From NCBI RefSeq assembly GCF_902859625.1, contig NZ_CADIJX010000002.1, positions 806,001 through 870,000 of the forward strand: 64,000 nucleotides of DNA. Direction: 5' to 3'. Below, one piece after another: positions 25,095 through 34,454 of the stretch. This DNA is from Achromobacter pestifer (lineage in GTDB: Bacteria; Pseudomonadota; Gammaproteobacteria; Burkholderiales; Burkholderiaceae_B). Below the pieces are notes generated by a model that saw only the letters and a list, made by a program, of their open reading frames with translations, searched no databases and was not told the DNA's origin. The position numbers and the translations under genes were made by a program. Position 1 is the first letter of the stretch; the number at the start of each line of letters is the position of its first letter.

Positions 25095-26303
25095 ATGGAT
25101 TACATCCTCTCCTTCATTGCCGGCGGTCTGACCCAAGCCTCTTGGTGGCAGGTTGTCGTATTCACCCTTGTCGTGACGCACATCACGATTGTTGCGGTCA
25201 CGGTTTTTCTCCATCGCAGCCAAGCGCACCGCGGTCTGGATTTGCATCCGGCTGTCATGCACTTCTTCCGCTTCTGGCTCTGGATGACGACCGGCATGGT
25301 CACCAAAGAATGGGTTGCCATTCACCGCAAGCATCACGCCAAGTGCGAAAAGGAAGGCGATCCTCACTCGCCCATGCTGTTCGGCATCTGGAAGGTGCTG
25401 TTCCGCGGCGCGGAACTGTATCGCGAAGAATCGAACAACACCGAAACCATGGCCAAGTTCGGCCACGGCACCCCGGACGACTGGCTTGAACGCAACGTCT
25501 ACAGCAAGCACAGCTTGTGGGGCGTGCTGTCCATGCTGGCTATCGACGTTGCCCTGTTCGGCGCCGTCGGCGTGACGGTCTGGGCGGTGCAGATGGCTTG
25601 GATTCCCTTCTGGGCGGCCGGCGTTGTCAACGGTATCGGCCACTACTGGGGCTACCGCAACTACAACAGCCCGGACACCAGCACCAACGTGTTCCCCTGG
25701 GGCATCGTGATTGGCGGCGAAGAGCTGCACAACAACCACCACGCCCACGGCACGTCGGCCAAGTTCTCGGCCAAGTGGTACGAATTCGACATCGGCTGGT
25801 GCTACATCAACATCTTGAAGTTCCTTGGCCTGGCCAAGATCAAGAAGGTTGCGCCCAAGCTGAAGCTGGACGACACCCGCACCGGTATCGACCTGCGCAC
25901 GCTGCAAGGCGTGATCACGCACCGCTACGAAGTCATGGCCCGCTATGCGGACGTGATCAAGAGCGCCGCTCGCGAAGAGCTAAGCAAGCTGAAGGCCTCG
26001 CGCCAGGAAGGCAACGCTGAGTGCGGCTACACCAAGCTGCATCAAGTGCGCCGCGCCATCCACCGCAACGAGGACATCCTCCAGCCTGAACAGCTTGCCG
26101 CCGTGGACAAGGCAATCGCCCAGAACAAGTCGCTGTCGACCCTGGTGCAGATGCGCCGCGAACTCGGCCGCATCTGGGAAAGCTCCAGCGCCAGCAGCGA
26201 ACAGCTCCTTCATGACTTGCAGGCCTGGTGCCAGCGCGCCCAGCAAAGCGGCATCGCCGGGCTCGAGCAATTTGCTCAACATCTGCGCCGCTACGCGGCA
26301 TGA
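25095..26303 (+). CDS. membrane fatty acid desaturase (acyl-lipid/acyl-CoA type)
   Basis: A 402-residue membrane di-iron desaturase. All three histidine boxes are present: H-R-S-Q-A-H-R (about residue 40), H-R-K-H-H (about 76) and H-N-N-H-H (about 214), with hydrophobic pairs between. This is the delta-9 type used to introduce double bonds into membrane fatty acids under aerobic conditions. The C-terminal 120 residues form a soluble, helix-rich extension beyond the His boxes. The stop overlaps the uvrD start (ATGA). Confidence 0.9.
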   Translation: MDYILSFIAGGLTQASWWQVVVFTLVVTHITIVAVTVFLHRSQAHRGLDLHPAVMHFFRFWLWMTTGMVTKEWVAIHRKHHAKCEKEGDPHSPMLFGIWKVLFRGAELYREESNNTETMAKFGHGTPDDWLERNVYSKHSLWGVLSMLAIDVALFGAVGVTVWAVQMAWIPFWAAGVVNGIGHYWGYRNYNSPDTSTNVFPWGIVIGGEELHNNHHAHGTSAKFSAKWYEFDIGWCYINILKFLGLAKIKKVAPKLKLDDTRTGIDLRTLQGVITHRYEVMARYADVIKSAAREELSKLKASRQEGNAECGYTKLHQVRRAIHRNEDILQPEQLAAVDKAIAQNKSLSTLVQMRRELGRIWESSSASSEQLLHDLQAWCQRAQQSGIAGLEQFAQHLRRYAA

Positions 26304-28594
26304 TGCTAGAGAAGCTCAACCCTGAACAACGCGCCGCAGTAACGTTAGAACCGCAGCACGCCCTGGTCTTGGCCGGGGCGGGCAGCGGGAAGACCCGGGT
26401 ACTCACTACCCGCATGGCCTGGCTGATTCAAACCGGCCAGGCTTCGCCTTTTGGGCTTCTGGCGGTCACGTTCACCAATAAGGCTGCCCGCGAAATGCTG
26501 GCGCGTATGTCGGCGATCCTGCCGATCGATACGCGCGGCCTTTGGATCGGCACCTTCCACGGCCTGTGCAATCGCATGCTGCGCGCGCACCACCGCGACG
26601 CCGGCTTGCCGCAGAGCTTCCAGATCCTGGACGTCACCGACCAGCTTGCGGCCATCAAGCGCTTGATGAAGGCCAACGGCGTCGACGACGAAAAGTACCC
26701 GCCGCGCGATGTGCAACGCTTCATCAATGGCGCCAAGGAAGAGGGCCTGCGTCCGCAAGACGTCGAGGCCTACGACGCCCATCGCCGCCGCCTGATCGAG
26801 ATCTATCAGCTGTACGAAGCCCAGTGCCAGCGCGAAGGCGTGGTCGACTTCGCCGAGCTGCTGCTGCGCGCCTACGAATTGCTGTCGCGCAACGCACCGG
26901 TGCGTGAACACTATCAACGCCGTTTCCGCCACATCCTGGTCGACGAGTTCCAGGACACCAACACCTTGCAGTACAAGTGGCTGCGTTTGTTGGGCGGCGG
27001 CGGCGCGGCCATCTTCGCCGTGGGCGACGATGACCAGTCCATCTATGCCTTCCGCGGCGCGAATGTCGGCAACATGTCCGACTTCGAGCGCGATTACGCG
27101 CACGGCACGGTGATCCGGCTGGAACAGAACTACCGCTCGTTCGGCCACATCCTGGATTCCGCCAACGCGCTGATCGGTCACAACAGTGGCCGCTTGGGCA
27201 AGAATCTATGGACCGATCAAGGCGAAGGCGAACCGGTGCGTGTCATCGAACAGCCTTCCGACGGCATGGAAGCCCAGTGGATCGTGGACGAAATCCGTTC
27301 GTTGATCCATGACGGCAGCCTGCGCCGCGAGATTGCCGTCCTGTATCGCAGCAACGCGCAATCGCGCGTGCTGGAACATGCCATCTTCTCGGCCGGCATT
27401 CCGTACAAGGTCTATGGCGGCCTGCGCTTTTTCGAGCGCCAGGAAATCAAGCACGCGCTGGCGTATTTGCGGCTGATGGCCAACCCCAACGACGACACGT
27501 CGTGGATGCGGGTCGTCAACTTCCCGACGCGCGGCATTGGCGCGCGCACGCTGGAACAACTGGCCGACGCGGCCCGCGCGCATGACACCAGCCTGTATGC
27601 GGCGGTGGCGTTGGTGGGTGGCAAGGGCGGGTCCAATCTGGCCCAGTTCGCGCAATTGATCCACCGCCTGATCGAAGAAACGCGCGGCCTGCCGTTGCCG
27701 GAAATGGTCGAGCACATGCTTGAGGCCAGCGGCCTGAATGCCCACTACAAGGCCGAGCGCGAAGGCGCCGAGCGTCTGGAAAACTTGAACGAACTGATCA
27801 CGGCTGCGGCCGTGTTCGCTTCCGAAGAGAACTACGACGGCATGCCTGCCGGCGTGGTGCCTGAACAGGCGTCCTCATCGACGTTGATGCCGGGCGTGGT
27901 CGACGCGCCCATCGTGGCGTCCGACGGCCTGACGCCGCTTGCGGGGTTCTTGTCGCACGCGGCGCTGGAAGCCGGCGACAACCAGGCCCAGCAAGGCCAG
28001 GATGCCGTGCAACTGATGACGGTGCACGCCGCCAAAGGCTTGGAGTTCGACGCCGTCTTCATTACTGGCCTGGAAGAAGGGCTGTTCCCGCATGAGAACA
28101 GCATCCTGGAGCAATCCGGGCTGGAAGAAGAGCGCCGCCTGATGTATGTCGCGATCACCCGCGCGCGGCAACGTCTGTACATCAGCCTGGCCCAAAGCCG
28201 GATGCTGCATGGCCAGACCCGCTACGCCATGCGGTCGCGGTTCCTGGACGAGATTCCGGAAGAGCACCTGAAGTGGCTGTCACCCAAAGCTGGCCTGGCA
28301 CCGGTCAGCAGTACCGGTGCTGGCTGGGGCGGGGGCAATCGCGGCGATGCATTCGGACGCAAGCCCACCAATACCATTGCGCCGCGTCAACCGCGCGGCA
28401 TCGCCAGCGGTGTCACGGTGGGAGACAAGCAGTATCGTGTGGGTCAGGGCGTGCATCACGCGCGGTTTGGCGATGGCACGATCATTGGCTTGAGCGGTGC
28501 GGGACAGGACGCCCAGGCAGAAATCCAGTTCCGCGACGTCGGCGCCAAGACCTTGGCGCTGGGCATCGCCAAACTTGACATTGTTCAGGGTTGA
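26300..28594 (+). CDS. uvrD: ATP-dependent DNA helicase UvrD/PcrA family
   Basis: A 764-residue SF1A helicase. Walker A G-A-G-S-G-K-T is at about residue 30, the Walker B segment D-E-F-Q-D-T-N near 217, the G-D-D-D-Q-S-I-Y-x-F-R-G-A motif III region near 240, and motif VI V-A-I-T-R-A-R-Q-R-L-Y near 620. The length and the Tudor-like C-terminal end fit UvrD. It unwinds DNA in mismatch and nucleotide excision repair. ATG 26300 overlaps the desaturase stop; a second ATG follows immediately. The frame upstream of 26300 belongs to the desaturase. Confidence 0.95.
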   Translation: MMLEKLNPEQRAAVTLEPQHALVLAGAGSGKTRVLTTRMAWLIQTGQASPFGLLAVTFTNKAAREMLARMSAILPIDTRGLWIGTFHGLCNRMLRAHHRDAGLPQSFQILDVTDQLAAIKRLMKANGVDDEKYPPRDVQRFINGAKEEGLRPQDVEAYDAHRRRLIEIYQLYEAQCQREGVVDFAELLLRAYELLSRNAPVREHYQRRFRHILVDEFQDTNTLQYKWLRLLGGGGAAIFAVGDDDQSIYAFRGANVGNMSDFERDYAHGTVIRLEQNYRSFGHILDSANALIGHNSGRLGKNLWTDQGEGEPVRVIEQPSDGMEAQWIVDEIRSLIHDGSLRREIAVLYRSNAQSRVLEHAIFSAGIPYKVYGGLRFFERQEIKHALAYLRLMANPNDDTSWMRVVNFPTRGIGARTLEQLADAARAHDTSLYAAVALVGGKGGSNLAQFAQLIHRLIEETRGLPLPEMVEHMLEASGLNAHYKAEREGAERLENLNELITAAAVFASEENYDGMPAGVVPEQASSSTLMPGVVDAPIVASDGLTPLAGFLSHAALEAGDNQAQQGQDAVQLMTVHAAKGLEFDAVFITGLEEGLFPHENSILEQSGLEEERRLMYVAITRARQRLYISLAQSRMLHGQTRYAMRSRFLDEIPEEHLKWLSPKAGLAPVSSTGAGWGGGNRGDAFGRKPTNTIAPRQPRGIASGVTVGDKQYRVGQGVHHARFGDGTIIGLSGAGQDAQAEIQFRDVGAKTLALGIAKLDIVQG

Positions 28595-28598
28595 AGAC

Positions 28599-28904
28599 AT
28601 GGCCAACAACGATTCTCCGAAAGCCGAGTTGGCGTCGCTGCGCGCCGAAGTCGATGAAATCGATCAGCAGATCATGTTGCTGCTGGGTGTGCGGTTCCGT
28701 TGCACGGACATGATCGGTGAGCTCAAGACCAACCACGGCATGGATCTGGTGGACCCTCAGCGGGAATCCCAGCAGGTCGAACGCATCCGCCGATTGGCCG
28801 AAGAAGCGGGCGTTCCGCCCGCGCTGGCTGAAACCATCCTGCGCGAAGTGATCGATACCGTGGTTGACCACCACACCCGCCTGCGCGAGCGCCCGTACTC
28901 GTAA
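28599..28904 (+). CDS. chorismate mutase, AroQ class
   Basis: A 101-residue all-helical AroQ-type domain. The opening helix L-A-S-L-R-A-E-V-D-E-I-D-Q-Q-I-M-L-L-L fits the AroQ pattern (R...D...I-D...I...L-L), and R-E-S-Q-Q-V-E-R-I-R follows in the middle helix. It should convert chorismate to prephenate for Phe/Tyr synthesis. As a monofunctional enzyme of about 100 residues it also resembles isochorismate-pyruvate lyases, but no salicylate genes are nearby. It starts 4 nt after the uvrD stop. Confidence 0.85.
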   Translation: MANNDSPKAELASLRAEVDEIDQQIMLLLGVRFRCTDMIGELKTNHGMDLVDPQRESQQVERIRRLAEEAGVPPALAETILREVIDTVVDHHTRLRERPYS

Positions 28905-28969
28905 TGCCAGGCTGGCGGTGCCCGGCAGCTTGCATCAGCAAAGCCACCTGGCGCCGCCTTCCCCTTTCC

Positions 28970-30178
28970 CTACAAGACCTTCATGAACGCCAACAAGGCG
29001 TCGATCTCGTCCGCGCTGAGATCCAGCGATCGGATGTGTTCGGACTTGCGCGGCGCATAGGGATCGGGTGGGTTCGCCGGGGCCGCATCCCGGCCCATGC
29101 CGGCGTTGTACATCCGCAGCAGGCCCTTCAAGTCCGGGAACAATCCGTTGTGCATCCATGGTCCGGCCAGCGACACGTTGCGCAGGCTGGGCGTGCGGAA
29201 TTTACCCAAATCGGCCAAGTCGCGCGTGACCTCGAAACGGCCCAGATCCTGATTGCGACGGCCATAGAAGGACAGTCCGATATTGTGGAACTGGTTGTCT
29301 GTCAGCAGCGCTCCACTGTGGCAGTTCATGCAACGCGCTTGCGTGCGGAAAAGGTGCATCCCCAGAAGCTCGGTGTCGTCCAAAGCCGTTTTGCTGCCGT
29401 CAAGAAACGCATCGAAGCGCGTGGGTTCGGGGCGTAGCGTGGCCACGTAGGTGGCCAGCGCGCGCGCCACCCGGTCAGCATCCACCGCGGAGGGCTGCAC
29501 CGGGGCAGGTGCGCCGAATGCGCGCAGGAATTCGGTGGGGTAGGGGTTCGTCTCCCGCAGCCGCGCGACGACGCCAGCCGCATCGTGGTTCATTTCGCGA
29601 GGATCATGGATGGGGCCCAGTACCTGTTCTTTCAGGGTGGCGGCCCGGCCATCCCAGAACAGGACGGGCGCAAACGGCGCCGCATACAGCGGCGTTGAAC
29701 GCCGCCTGCCCATCAATTGATCTTCCCCCACGGCCAAGGCACGGCCATCCGTGAATGCCCGCTGGGGCAGATGACAGGACGCGCAAGACACCTGGCCCTT
29801 GCGCGATACGCGGCTATCGAAGAACAGCATCTGTCCCAGCGTCACGATCTCGGGGCGTGCGGCATCGGCCGCCAGTTGCGGGCGTCCCGCGTTGGCAGCC
29901 AGCCAGCTCAGTGGGGGACTGGACGCGGGCGGCACTGCCGTCCACTCTGTCCAGCTGACCCCGGGATCCAGCGTGGGAGCAGGCCACGTCGGGCTGGTGC
30001 CGCTGTACAGCCGGCGCAGGCAGGCGGCATCCCAGCCCGCCGGGCCGTGGCAAGCGCGCGCCTCGGACGGGGATCGCGTGGCGGCTGGGCTGGCCGGGGC
30101 TTGCGCGCTGGCCGCGCCCGCCATCGCCATCGCCAGCACCGCGCCCAGGATCAGAAGCGGTAACCGACTTGCAGCCAT
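28970..30178 (-). CDS. di-heme cytochrome c peroxidase/MauG-MbnH superfamily protein
   Basis: A 402-residue exported protein. The signal peptide is residues 1-25 (ends A-S-A-Q). The first heme site is C-A-S-C-H at 132-136, the second C-M-N-C-H at 283-287, and F-W-D-G-R is near 174-178, typical of the family. The ATG at 30178 overlaps the TonB receptor gene by 28 nt. In context (sigma factor, FecR, TonB receptor) it may modify or release a metal-bearing ligand rather than just detoxify peroxide. This functional link is inference. Confidence 0.85.
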   Translation of the reverse strand: MAASRLPLLILGAVLAMAMAGAASAQAPASPAATRSPSEARACHGPAGWDAACLRRLYSGTSPTWPAPTLDPGVSWTEWTAVPPASSPPLSWLAANAGRPQLAADAARPEIVTLGQMLFFDSRVSRKGQVSCASCHLPQRAFTDGRALAVGEDQLMGRRRSTPLYAAPFAPVLFWDGRAATLKEQVLGPIHDPREMNHDAAGVVARLRETNPYPTEFLRAFGAPAPVQPSAVDADRVARALATYVATLRPEPTRFDAFLDGSKTALDDTELLGMHLFRTQARCMNCHSGALLTDNQFHNIGLSFYGRRNQDLGRFEVTRDLADLGKFRTPSLRNVSLAGPWMHNGLFPDLKGLLRMYNAGMGRDAAPANPPDPYAPRKSEHIRSLDLSADEIDALLAFMKVL

Positions 30179-32799
30179 AGCTCGCGTCCCGATTGGTAGG
30201 TGCTGCGATTGGTTTTCAGGTTCGGGTTGCTGGCCGTCACCGCTGGCATGCGGTTCAGCACGTTCAGGACCTCGACGGTGAACTCCAGGCTGCGCGCAAA
30301 GGTAGGCTGCCAGGTCAGTTTGGTGTCCCAGGTCCAGTAGGACGGAATCTCGCCGGACTCGAAGCGTTCCAGATAGTCGGGCCTGGGACCCAGGCCCACG
30401 TAGATGGTCGCGTCGCGCTTGCTGCGCCAGTTCAGCATGTTGCTCCAGGTCAGCCCGGTGCGTGGCCATGCGCCGATCAGGCCGAGCGAGGCGGTCTGCG
30501 GCTGGTAGAAGGTGCTGGGCGGCAGGTCGATGGCGCGCGTCCGCGATCCGTTGTAGAACACATACTCGTCTGGCGCCCGCGCGTCGCCGCTGTAGCCGTC
30601 GACCAGATCCACGTTGGTCTTGCGCTTTTGCCAGCTCCAGGACGCCTGCATGTTCCAGCGCGTTTCACCTAGCCGCCAGGGTTCCAGGGTGCGCAGCGAC
30701 AGGCTTACGCCGTCGGTGGTGGACAGGCCCTCGTTGGTGTAGCGGTACCCCTCCGTTTCGTTGCCGGTCTGAGTCCACTGATCTCGGCCGTTGCGCCGCA
30801 CGTAGCTCAGCACGCCTTCCACGCCTGCCATGCGCTGGCGCAGCGAGACGGCCCATTCGTCGTCATAAGGCATGCGCAGCCCCTGGTATTCGACGAAATA
30901 CTCCTTGCTGCCGTTTGCAACGGGGTTGCCTTTGCTGTCCAGCACCTGCCGGCGCAAGCGGCTCATTTCCTCTCTCAGTGCGGTCTCCAGCACTTGCGAG
31001 CCGTAGTAGCGCGACCAGCCCGCGCTAAGCAGCGTGTCGCCCGAACCGAACATGTCCCAGTCCAGCCGGGTGCGTGGCGAGACATTGTTGTTGCCCAGGA
31101 AGGTCTCCCGGTCATAACGCAGGCCCGCGTCCAGGGCCAGCCGTTCCCATTCGATGCGGTCGGACAGATACAGGCTAGCCATGTTGTAGTTCACGTCTAC
31201 GGTGCCGGGCAGGTACCGGACCTTGCTGAAGTCCTTGTAGCTGCCATCCGGGCTATATGCGCGTCGGTATGAATGGCTCTCCTGGAAACGCTCGAAATTG
31301 GCCTGCACGCGGGAGACCTCGGCGCCCGCATATGGGCTGTGCGTGAAGACCCCCGTGCGGATGGGGTCCAGATCGATCCGGCCTTTCAGGGTCCAGGTAT
31401 CTTGCCGCTTTTGTTCCTTGCCAAAGCCGCCCGCCGTATACAGCGGCAGCCGGTAGGGCTGGTAAGTCACCAGCTCGTCACCGACCGATTCGCGGTTGCT
31501 CAGCGAGCGGTCCCAGCCTGCTTGCACCGAAAATCGCCCGCCTTGGAAGAGATGGTCAACATTGCCGCTGACGCCGCGCGCGGCGTGGTTGTTATCCCAG
31601 CGGGTGTGTCGAAACAGATCGCTGGCCAGGGTCTCGCTGCGGTCGCTGTATTTGAGCGTCAGGTCGGCGATGGTGTCGGCGCTGGCGCGCACACTGAACT
31701 TGCCCAGGAAATTGTCAATCCTGTCGTTATAGGTGTCCTGGCCCGGGGACGGTTGTCCCTTGTCGTCCACGCCCATGTTCCAGCGCGTGATGTTCGATTC
31801 CCGACGCGACATGGCCAGCACGGCGCCGGATTTTTCATTGAAGGCGATATCGCCGACTGCGGAATAGAAGCGCTTCTTCCATTCAGGTGAATAGCCCGGC
31901 TTGCCCTGCGCCCAGCTGTTCTCGTCGCCTTCGCTGACTTGTTGCTGGGTCATTTTTGAGGTGTTCCAGCGATAGTCCAGGTTCAGGTGGTTTTCTCCGG
32001 AAAACCGCCGCAACCGGGCATCGACGACGCCCCCTGTGAAGCGGCCATACTCCACCGGTACGAAACTGTCGTGCACGCGCACCTCGTCAAGCAGGCTCGT
32101 GTCCACGAAGTACGACTGCGGATTGCTGGGAATATTGCCAACCTGCAAATTCAGGTTCTTGCTGGCGGGGTCCACGCGATTGGTCGCGTCCATGCCGTCG
32201 ATCTGGAACAGGTTCTGATACGGGCTGGACCCGTGAAATGAAATGTCCTCGACGTTGAGCGATCCGCGGTTCTGCGAACTGTTCGCGCCGGGATTGGTGC
32301 GCACGGCCGGGTGGGTCGCGACCAAGGTGCTCAGATCCCGGTTGGAACTCGGTGTGTTCGTAATGTCTTCCTGGGTGTAGACCCGTTCGCCGATCTGTCC
32401 GCCATACACCTTCACCGCATCGAGCCGGGTTGCGGAAAACGGGTTCGCCTTGTCCACATAGATGATGTAGCGGCCGGGGCCGTCCGCGCGCAGGGTCAGG
32501 CCCGACCCGCGCAGTAGCTGATCCAGCGCGTCCAGCGGTGACAAGGTGCCGCGCAATGCGGGCGCGGTTCTTCCGGCGACCACGGCGGGCACGAAAGAGA
32601 TTTCGATGTTGGCCTGCTGACCCAGGGCAAGCAGGGCGGGGCCGAGCGCCTGGGCGGGAATGTCGAAGTCTGCCGGCTTGGCGTGGGTCTGGGCCCATGA
32701 GGGCGCCGGGCTGCACAGCGCCAGTGCGGCGCTCAAGGCAAGCGCTACGGCGGGGAGGCGGCGGGTAGGAAGGCGGCCGGTGAAAGCGCGGGAAGCCAT
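30151..32799 (-). CDS. TonB-dependent outer-membrane receptor with STN signalling domain
   Basis: An 882-residue receptor. A signal peptide (residues 1-36, ends S-W-A-Q) is followed by a secretin/TonB short N-terminal (STN) domain (about 45-118: F-D-I-P-A-Q-A-L-G-x-A-L), a plug domain (about 125-260) and a 22-strand barrel ending in aromatic Y-R-F. The STN domain marks it as a transducer that signals to the FecR-type anti-sigma factor encoded just upstream. The ligand is unknown: a siderophore, heme or another metal chelate. Confidence 0.9.
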   Translation of the reverse strand: MASRAFTGRLPTRRLPAVALALSAALALCSPAPSWAQTHAKPADFDIPAQALGPALLALGQQANIEISFVPAVVAGRTAPALRGTLSPLDALDQLLRGSGLTLRADGPGRYIIYVDKANPFSATRLDAVKVYGGQIGERVYTQEDITNTPSSNRDLSTLVATHPAVRTNPGANSSQNRGSLNVEDISFHGSSPYQNLFQIDGMDATNRVDPASKNLNLQVGNIPSNPQSYFVDTSLLDEVRVHDSFVPVEYGRFTGGVVDARLRRFSGENHLNLDYRWNTSKMTQQQVSEGDENSWAQGKPGYSPEWKKRFYSAVGDIAFNEKSGAVLAMSRRESNITRWNMGVDDKGQPSPGQDTYNDRIDNFLGKFSVRASADTIADLTLKYSDRSETLASDLFRHTRWDNNHAARGVSGNVDHLFQGGRFSVQAGWDRSLSNRESVGDELVTYQPYRLPLYTAGGFGKEQKRQDTWTLKGRIDLDPIRTGVFTHSPYAGAEVSRVQANFERFQESHSYRRAYSPDGSYKDFSKVRYLPGTVDVNYNMASLYLSDRIEWERLALDAGLRYDRETFLGNNNVSPRTRLDWDMFGSGDTLLSAGWSRYYGSQVLETALREEMSRLRRQVLDSKGNPVANGSKEYFVEYQGLRMPYDDEWAVSLRQRMAGVEGVLSYVRRNGRDQWTQTGNETEGYRYTNEGLSTTDGVSLSLRTLEPWRLGETRWNMQASWSWQKRKTNVDLVDGYSGDARAPDEYVFYNGSRTRAIDLPPSTFYQPQTASLGLIGAWPRTGLTWSNMLNWRSKRDATIYVGLGPRPDYLERFESGEIPSYWTWDTKLTWQPTFARSLEFTVEVLNVLNRMPAVTASNPNLKTNRSTYQSGRELWLQVGYRF

Positions 32800-32825
32800 G
32801 CGTAAGTCCTAAGCAGCAATGTCAG

Positions 32826-32893
32826 CCGTAGGACGTCGGCACTGCGCAAACCCCTCATCAAAATCGTGATGAATAATTTATATCGATTCTCAT
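32826..32893 (-). promoter_or_regulatory. candidate promoter region of the TonB receptor gene
   Basis: Two signals on the minus strand. CGTCCTACGG (32835-32826), about 30 nt upstream of the start, resembles the CGTC-type -10 of iron-ECF promoters, with GGGGTTTGCG as a possible -35. Further upstream a TGAGAATCGATATAA stretch (minus strand, within 32868-32893) is a 10/14 match to the Fur box. Both are weak individually, but they fit dual Fur and FecI-type control. Confidence 0.45.
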
Positions 32894-32919
32894 TTACAGA
32901 TTGGGTGCGGCGAATTGCC

Positions 32920-33843
32920 TCAACGCAGGATCAGCAATCCGGGCAGTTCCGTCACGCGCACGGGTGTCTGCGCCAGCAGCAGTTCCAGCGCCCGCAACGG
33001 ATTGGCGACGTTGGCCGTGCCCGACACGTGTTGCGCCTTGGCCGCCTCGCCCATCACCAGGATGTGTTTGCCGGTGTAGCGCGCCAATGTGTCCGCCGCG
33101 ACTTGCAGCGGCACGTCGTCGAAGCTGAGCAGGCCCCGGGTCCAGCCGGGCGGCGTCGTGTCGGCCACGGCGTCGCGCTTGACGCCAGCGGCAGAGACCT
33201 CAACGGCTTCGCCAGCGGACAAGGTCAAGCCTTGGTCATCGGCGCAGGGCAGGCAACGCACGGCAACCTGGTGTGCCTGAACCGCGACCCGGGTGCCATC
33301 GTTCAGTAGATCCACCGTGAAGCGCGTGCCCAGCGCGGTGGCCGACGCATCCCGTGTGATCACGGAGAACGGCGCCATGCCGGGCTGTCGCGGCACGGGT
33401 TCAAACTGGGCGCGACCTTGCAGCAAGCGCACCTGGCGCTGGCCATTGGCGTAGTTCAGCGCCAGGGCGCTTTGGGCATCCAGCACCACCATCGAGCCGT
33501 CAGGCAGGGTGATGCGGCGCACGCTCGCGTCCGCGGTGTAGTCCGCCCGAGACCTGGGGTCCGTTGATCCGAACCAACCGGCGAACGCAGCCGTCAGCAG
33601 CACCAGCATGGCGGTGACCCGAAGCTTGCGGGCGGGGCGCTTGGCAAGTTTTCCACGGTCGATCTCACCCATGCGGCGCCACAGGCGCGACAACCGGTCA
33701 TAAGCCGCCGCGTGCCGGACATCAGCCCGGTACCACGCTTCAAATGCGGCGTGTGCCTTGGCATCCAGGCGTTGGCCGCTTTGCCGGATCACCCAGCGCG
33801 AGGCTTCTTCCACGGGGTCAGCGGGGCGTGCGCGCGTGGCCAT
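32920..33843 (-). CDS. FecR-type anti-sigma factor/sigma regulator
   Basis: A 307-residue membrane regulator. The N-terminal cytoplasmic part has the DUF4880-like W-V-I-R-Q-S-G...F-x-x-W motif, a single membrane span is at about residues 70-90, and the periplasmic FecR domain shows R-x-I-T-L-P-D-G-S-x-V-x-L-D-A-x-S and A-x-G-T-R-F-T-V. It transmits the TonB receptor signal to the sigma factor. The start at 33843 overlaps the sigma gene stop (TGATG), so the two are coupled. Confidence 0.9.
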   Translation of the reverse strand: MATRARPADPVEEASRWVIRQSGQRLDAKAHAAFEAWYRADVRHAAAYDRLSRLWRRMGEIDRGKLAKRPARKLRVTAMLVLLTAAFAGWFGSTDPRSRADYTADASVRRITLPDGSMVVLDAQSALALNYANGQRQVRLLQGRAQFEPVPRQPGMAPFSVITRDASATALGTRFTVDLLNDGTRVAVQAHQVAVRCLPCADDQGLTLSAGEAVEVSAAGVKRDAVADTTPPGWTRGLLSFDDVPLQVAADTLARYTGKHILVMGEAAKAQHVSGTANVANPLRALELLLAQTPVRVTELPGLLILR

Positions 33844-34331
33844 CAGTCTGTCAGTGCCAGGTCGCAGGCCAGCAGGATGCGCATCATGTGCTTTTCGACC
33901 GCGCTGACCGATATCGCGAAGCGCGCGGCAATGTCGCGGTAGGTCAGGCCTTCGTGACGATGCAACACGAAAACATCCAGGCTGCGACGCGGTTGGGCAA
34001 GCAGGGCGGATTCCAGGCGGCGCAGCGTTTGGTGCGCGGCGGCCACGTCGAAGGTGTCGGCGGCATGGGCAACGGGTTGCGCGGCGGCGTAGTCGGCGGT
34101 GGCCGACAGTTCGCGCGTGCGGCGGCGGTGCCAATCGGTTGCGATGTTTGCCGCCACCCGGAACACATATGCCCTGTCATTGTCGGGGCGGGTGCGGTCA
34201 TTGAATTCCGCCAGCTTGATCCACGTGTCCTGCGCGCAATCCTGGGCCACGTCGCGCGAGCCCGTGCGCATCGAGAGAAAGCCAAGCAGTTCGCGGTAGT
34301 GGCGGAGGAATACGTCCGTAAGCGTAGACAT
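33843..34331 (-). CDS. ECF sigma factor, FecI family
   Basis: A 162-residue sigma-70 family factor. Region 2 (residues 10-75) includes D-V-A-Q-D-C-A-Q-D-T-W-I-K-L and A-Y-V-F-R-V-A-A-N-I-A-T-D; region 4 (105-155) includes L-T-Y-R-D-I-A-A-R-F-A-I-S-V-S-A-V-E-K-H. It should direct RNA polymerase to the receptor promoter when the cognate ligand is bound. A strong Fur box lies about 50 nt upstream, so expression is expected in iron limitation. Confidence 0.92.
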   Translation of the reverse strand: MSTLTDVFLRHYRELLGFLSMRTGSRDVAQDCAQDTWIKLAEFNDRTRPDNDRAYVFRVAANIATDWHRRRTRELSATADYAAAQPVAHAADTFDVAAAHQTLRRLESALLAQPRRSLDVFVLHRHEGLTYRDIAARFAISVSAVEKHMMRILLACDLALTD

Positions 34332-34381
34332 GTCGCTGGCGCCTGGCGCCAGATGGAGTCAATTTCGCGACGGAGTATAAA

Positions 34382-34396
34382 TGATAATGGTTATTA
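34382..34396. promoter_or_regulatory. Fur box upstream of the sigma factor gene
   Basis: TGATAATGGTTATTA matches the 7-1-7 Fur consensus at 12 of 14 defined positions and lies in an AT-rich island about 50 nt upstream of the sigma gene start. Confidence 0.85.
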
Positions 34397-34454
34397 TTAA
34401 TAGATGGCGCAGCACGCTTGGGAGGCGGGGCAAGCCCGCCACCCAAGCATCGCG

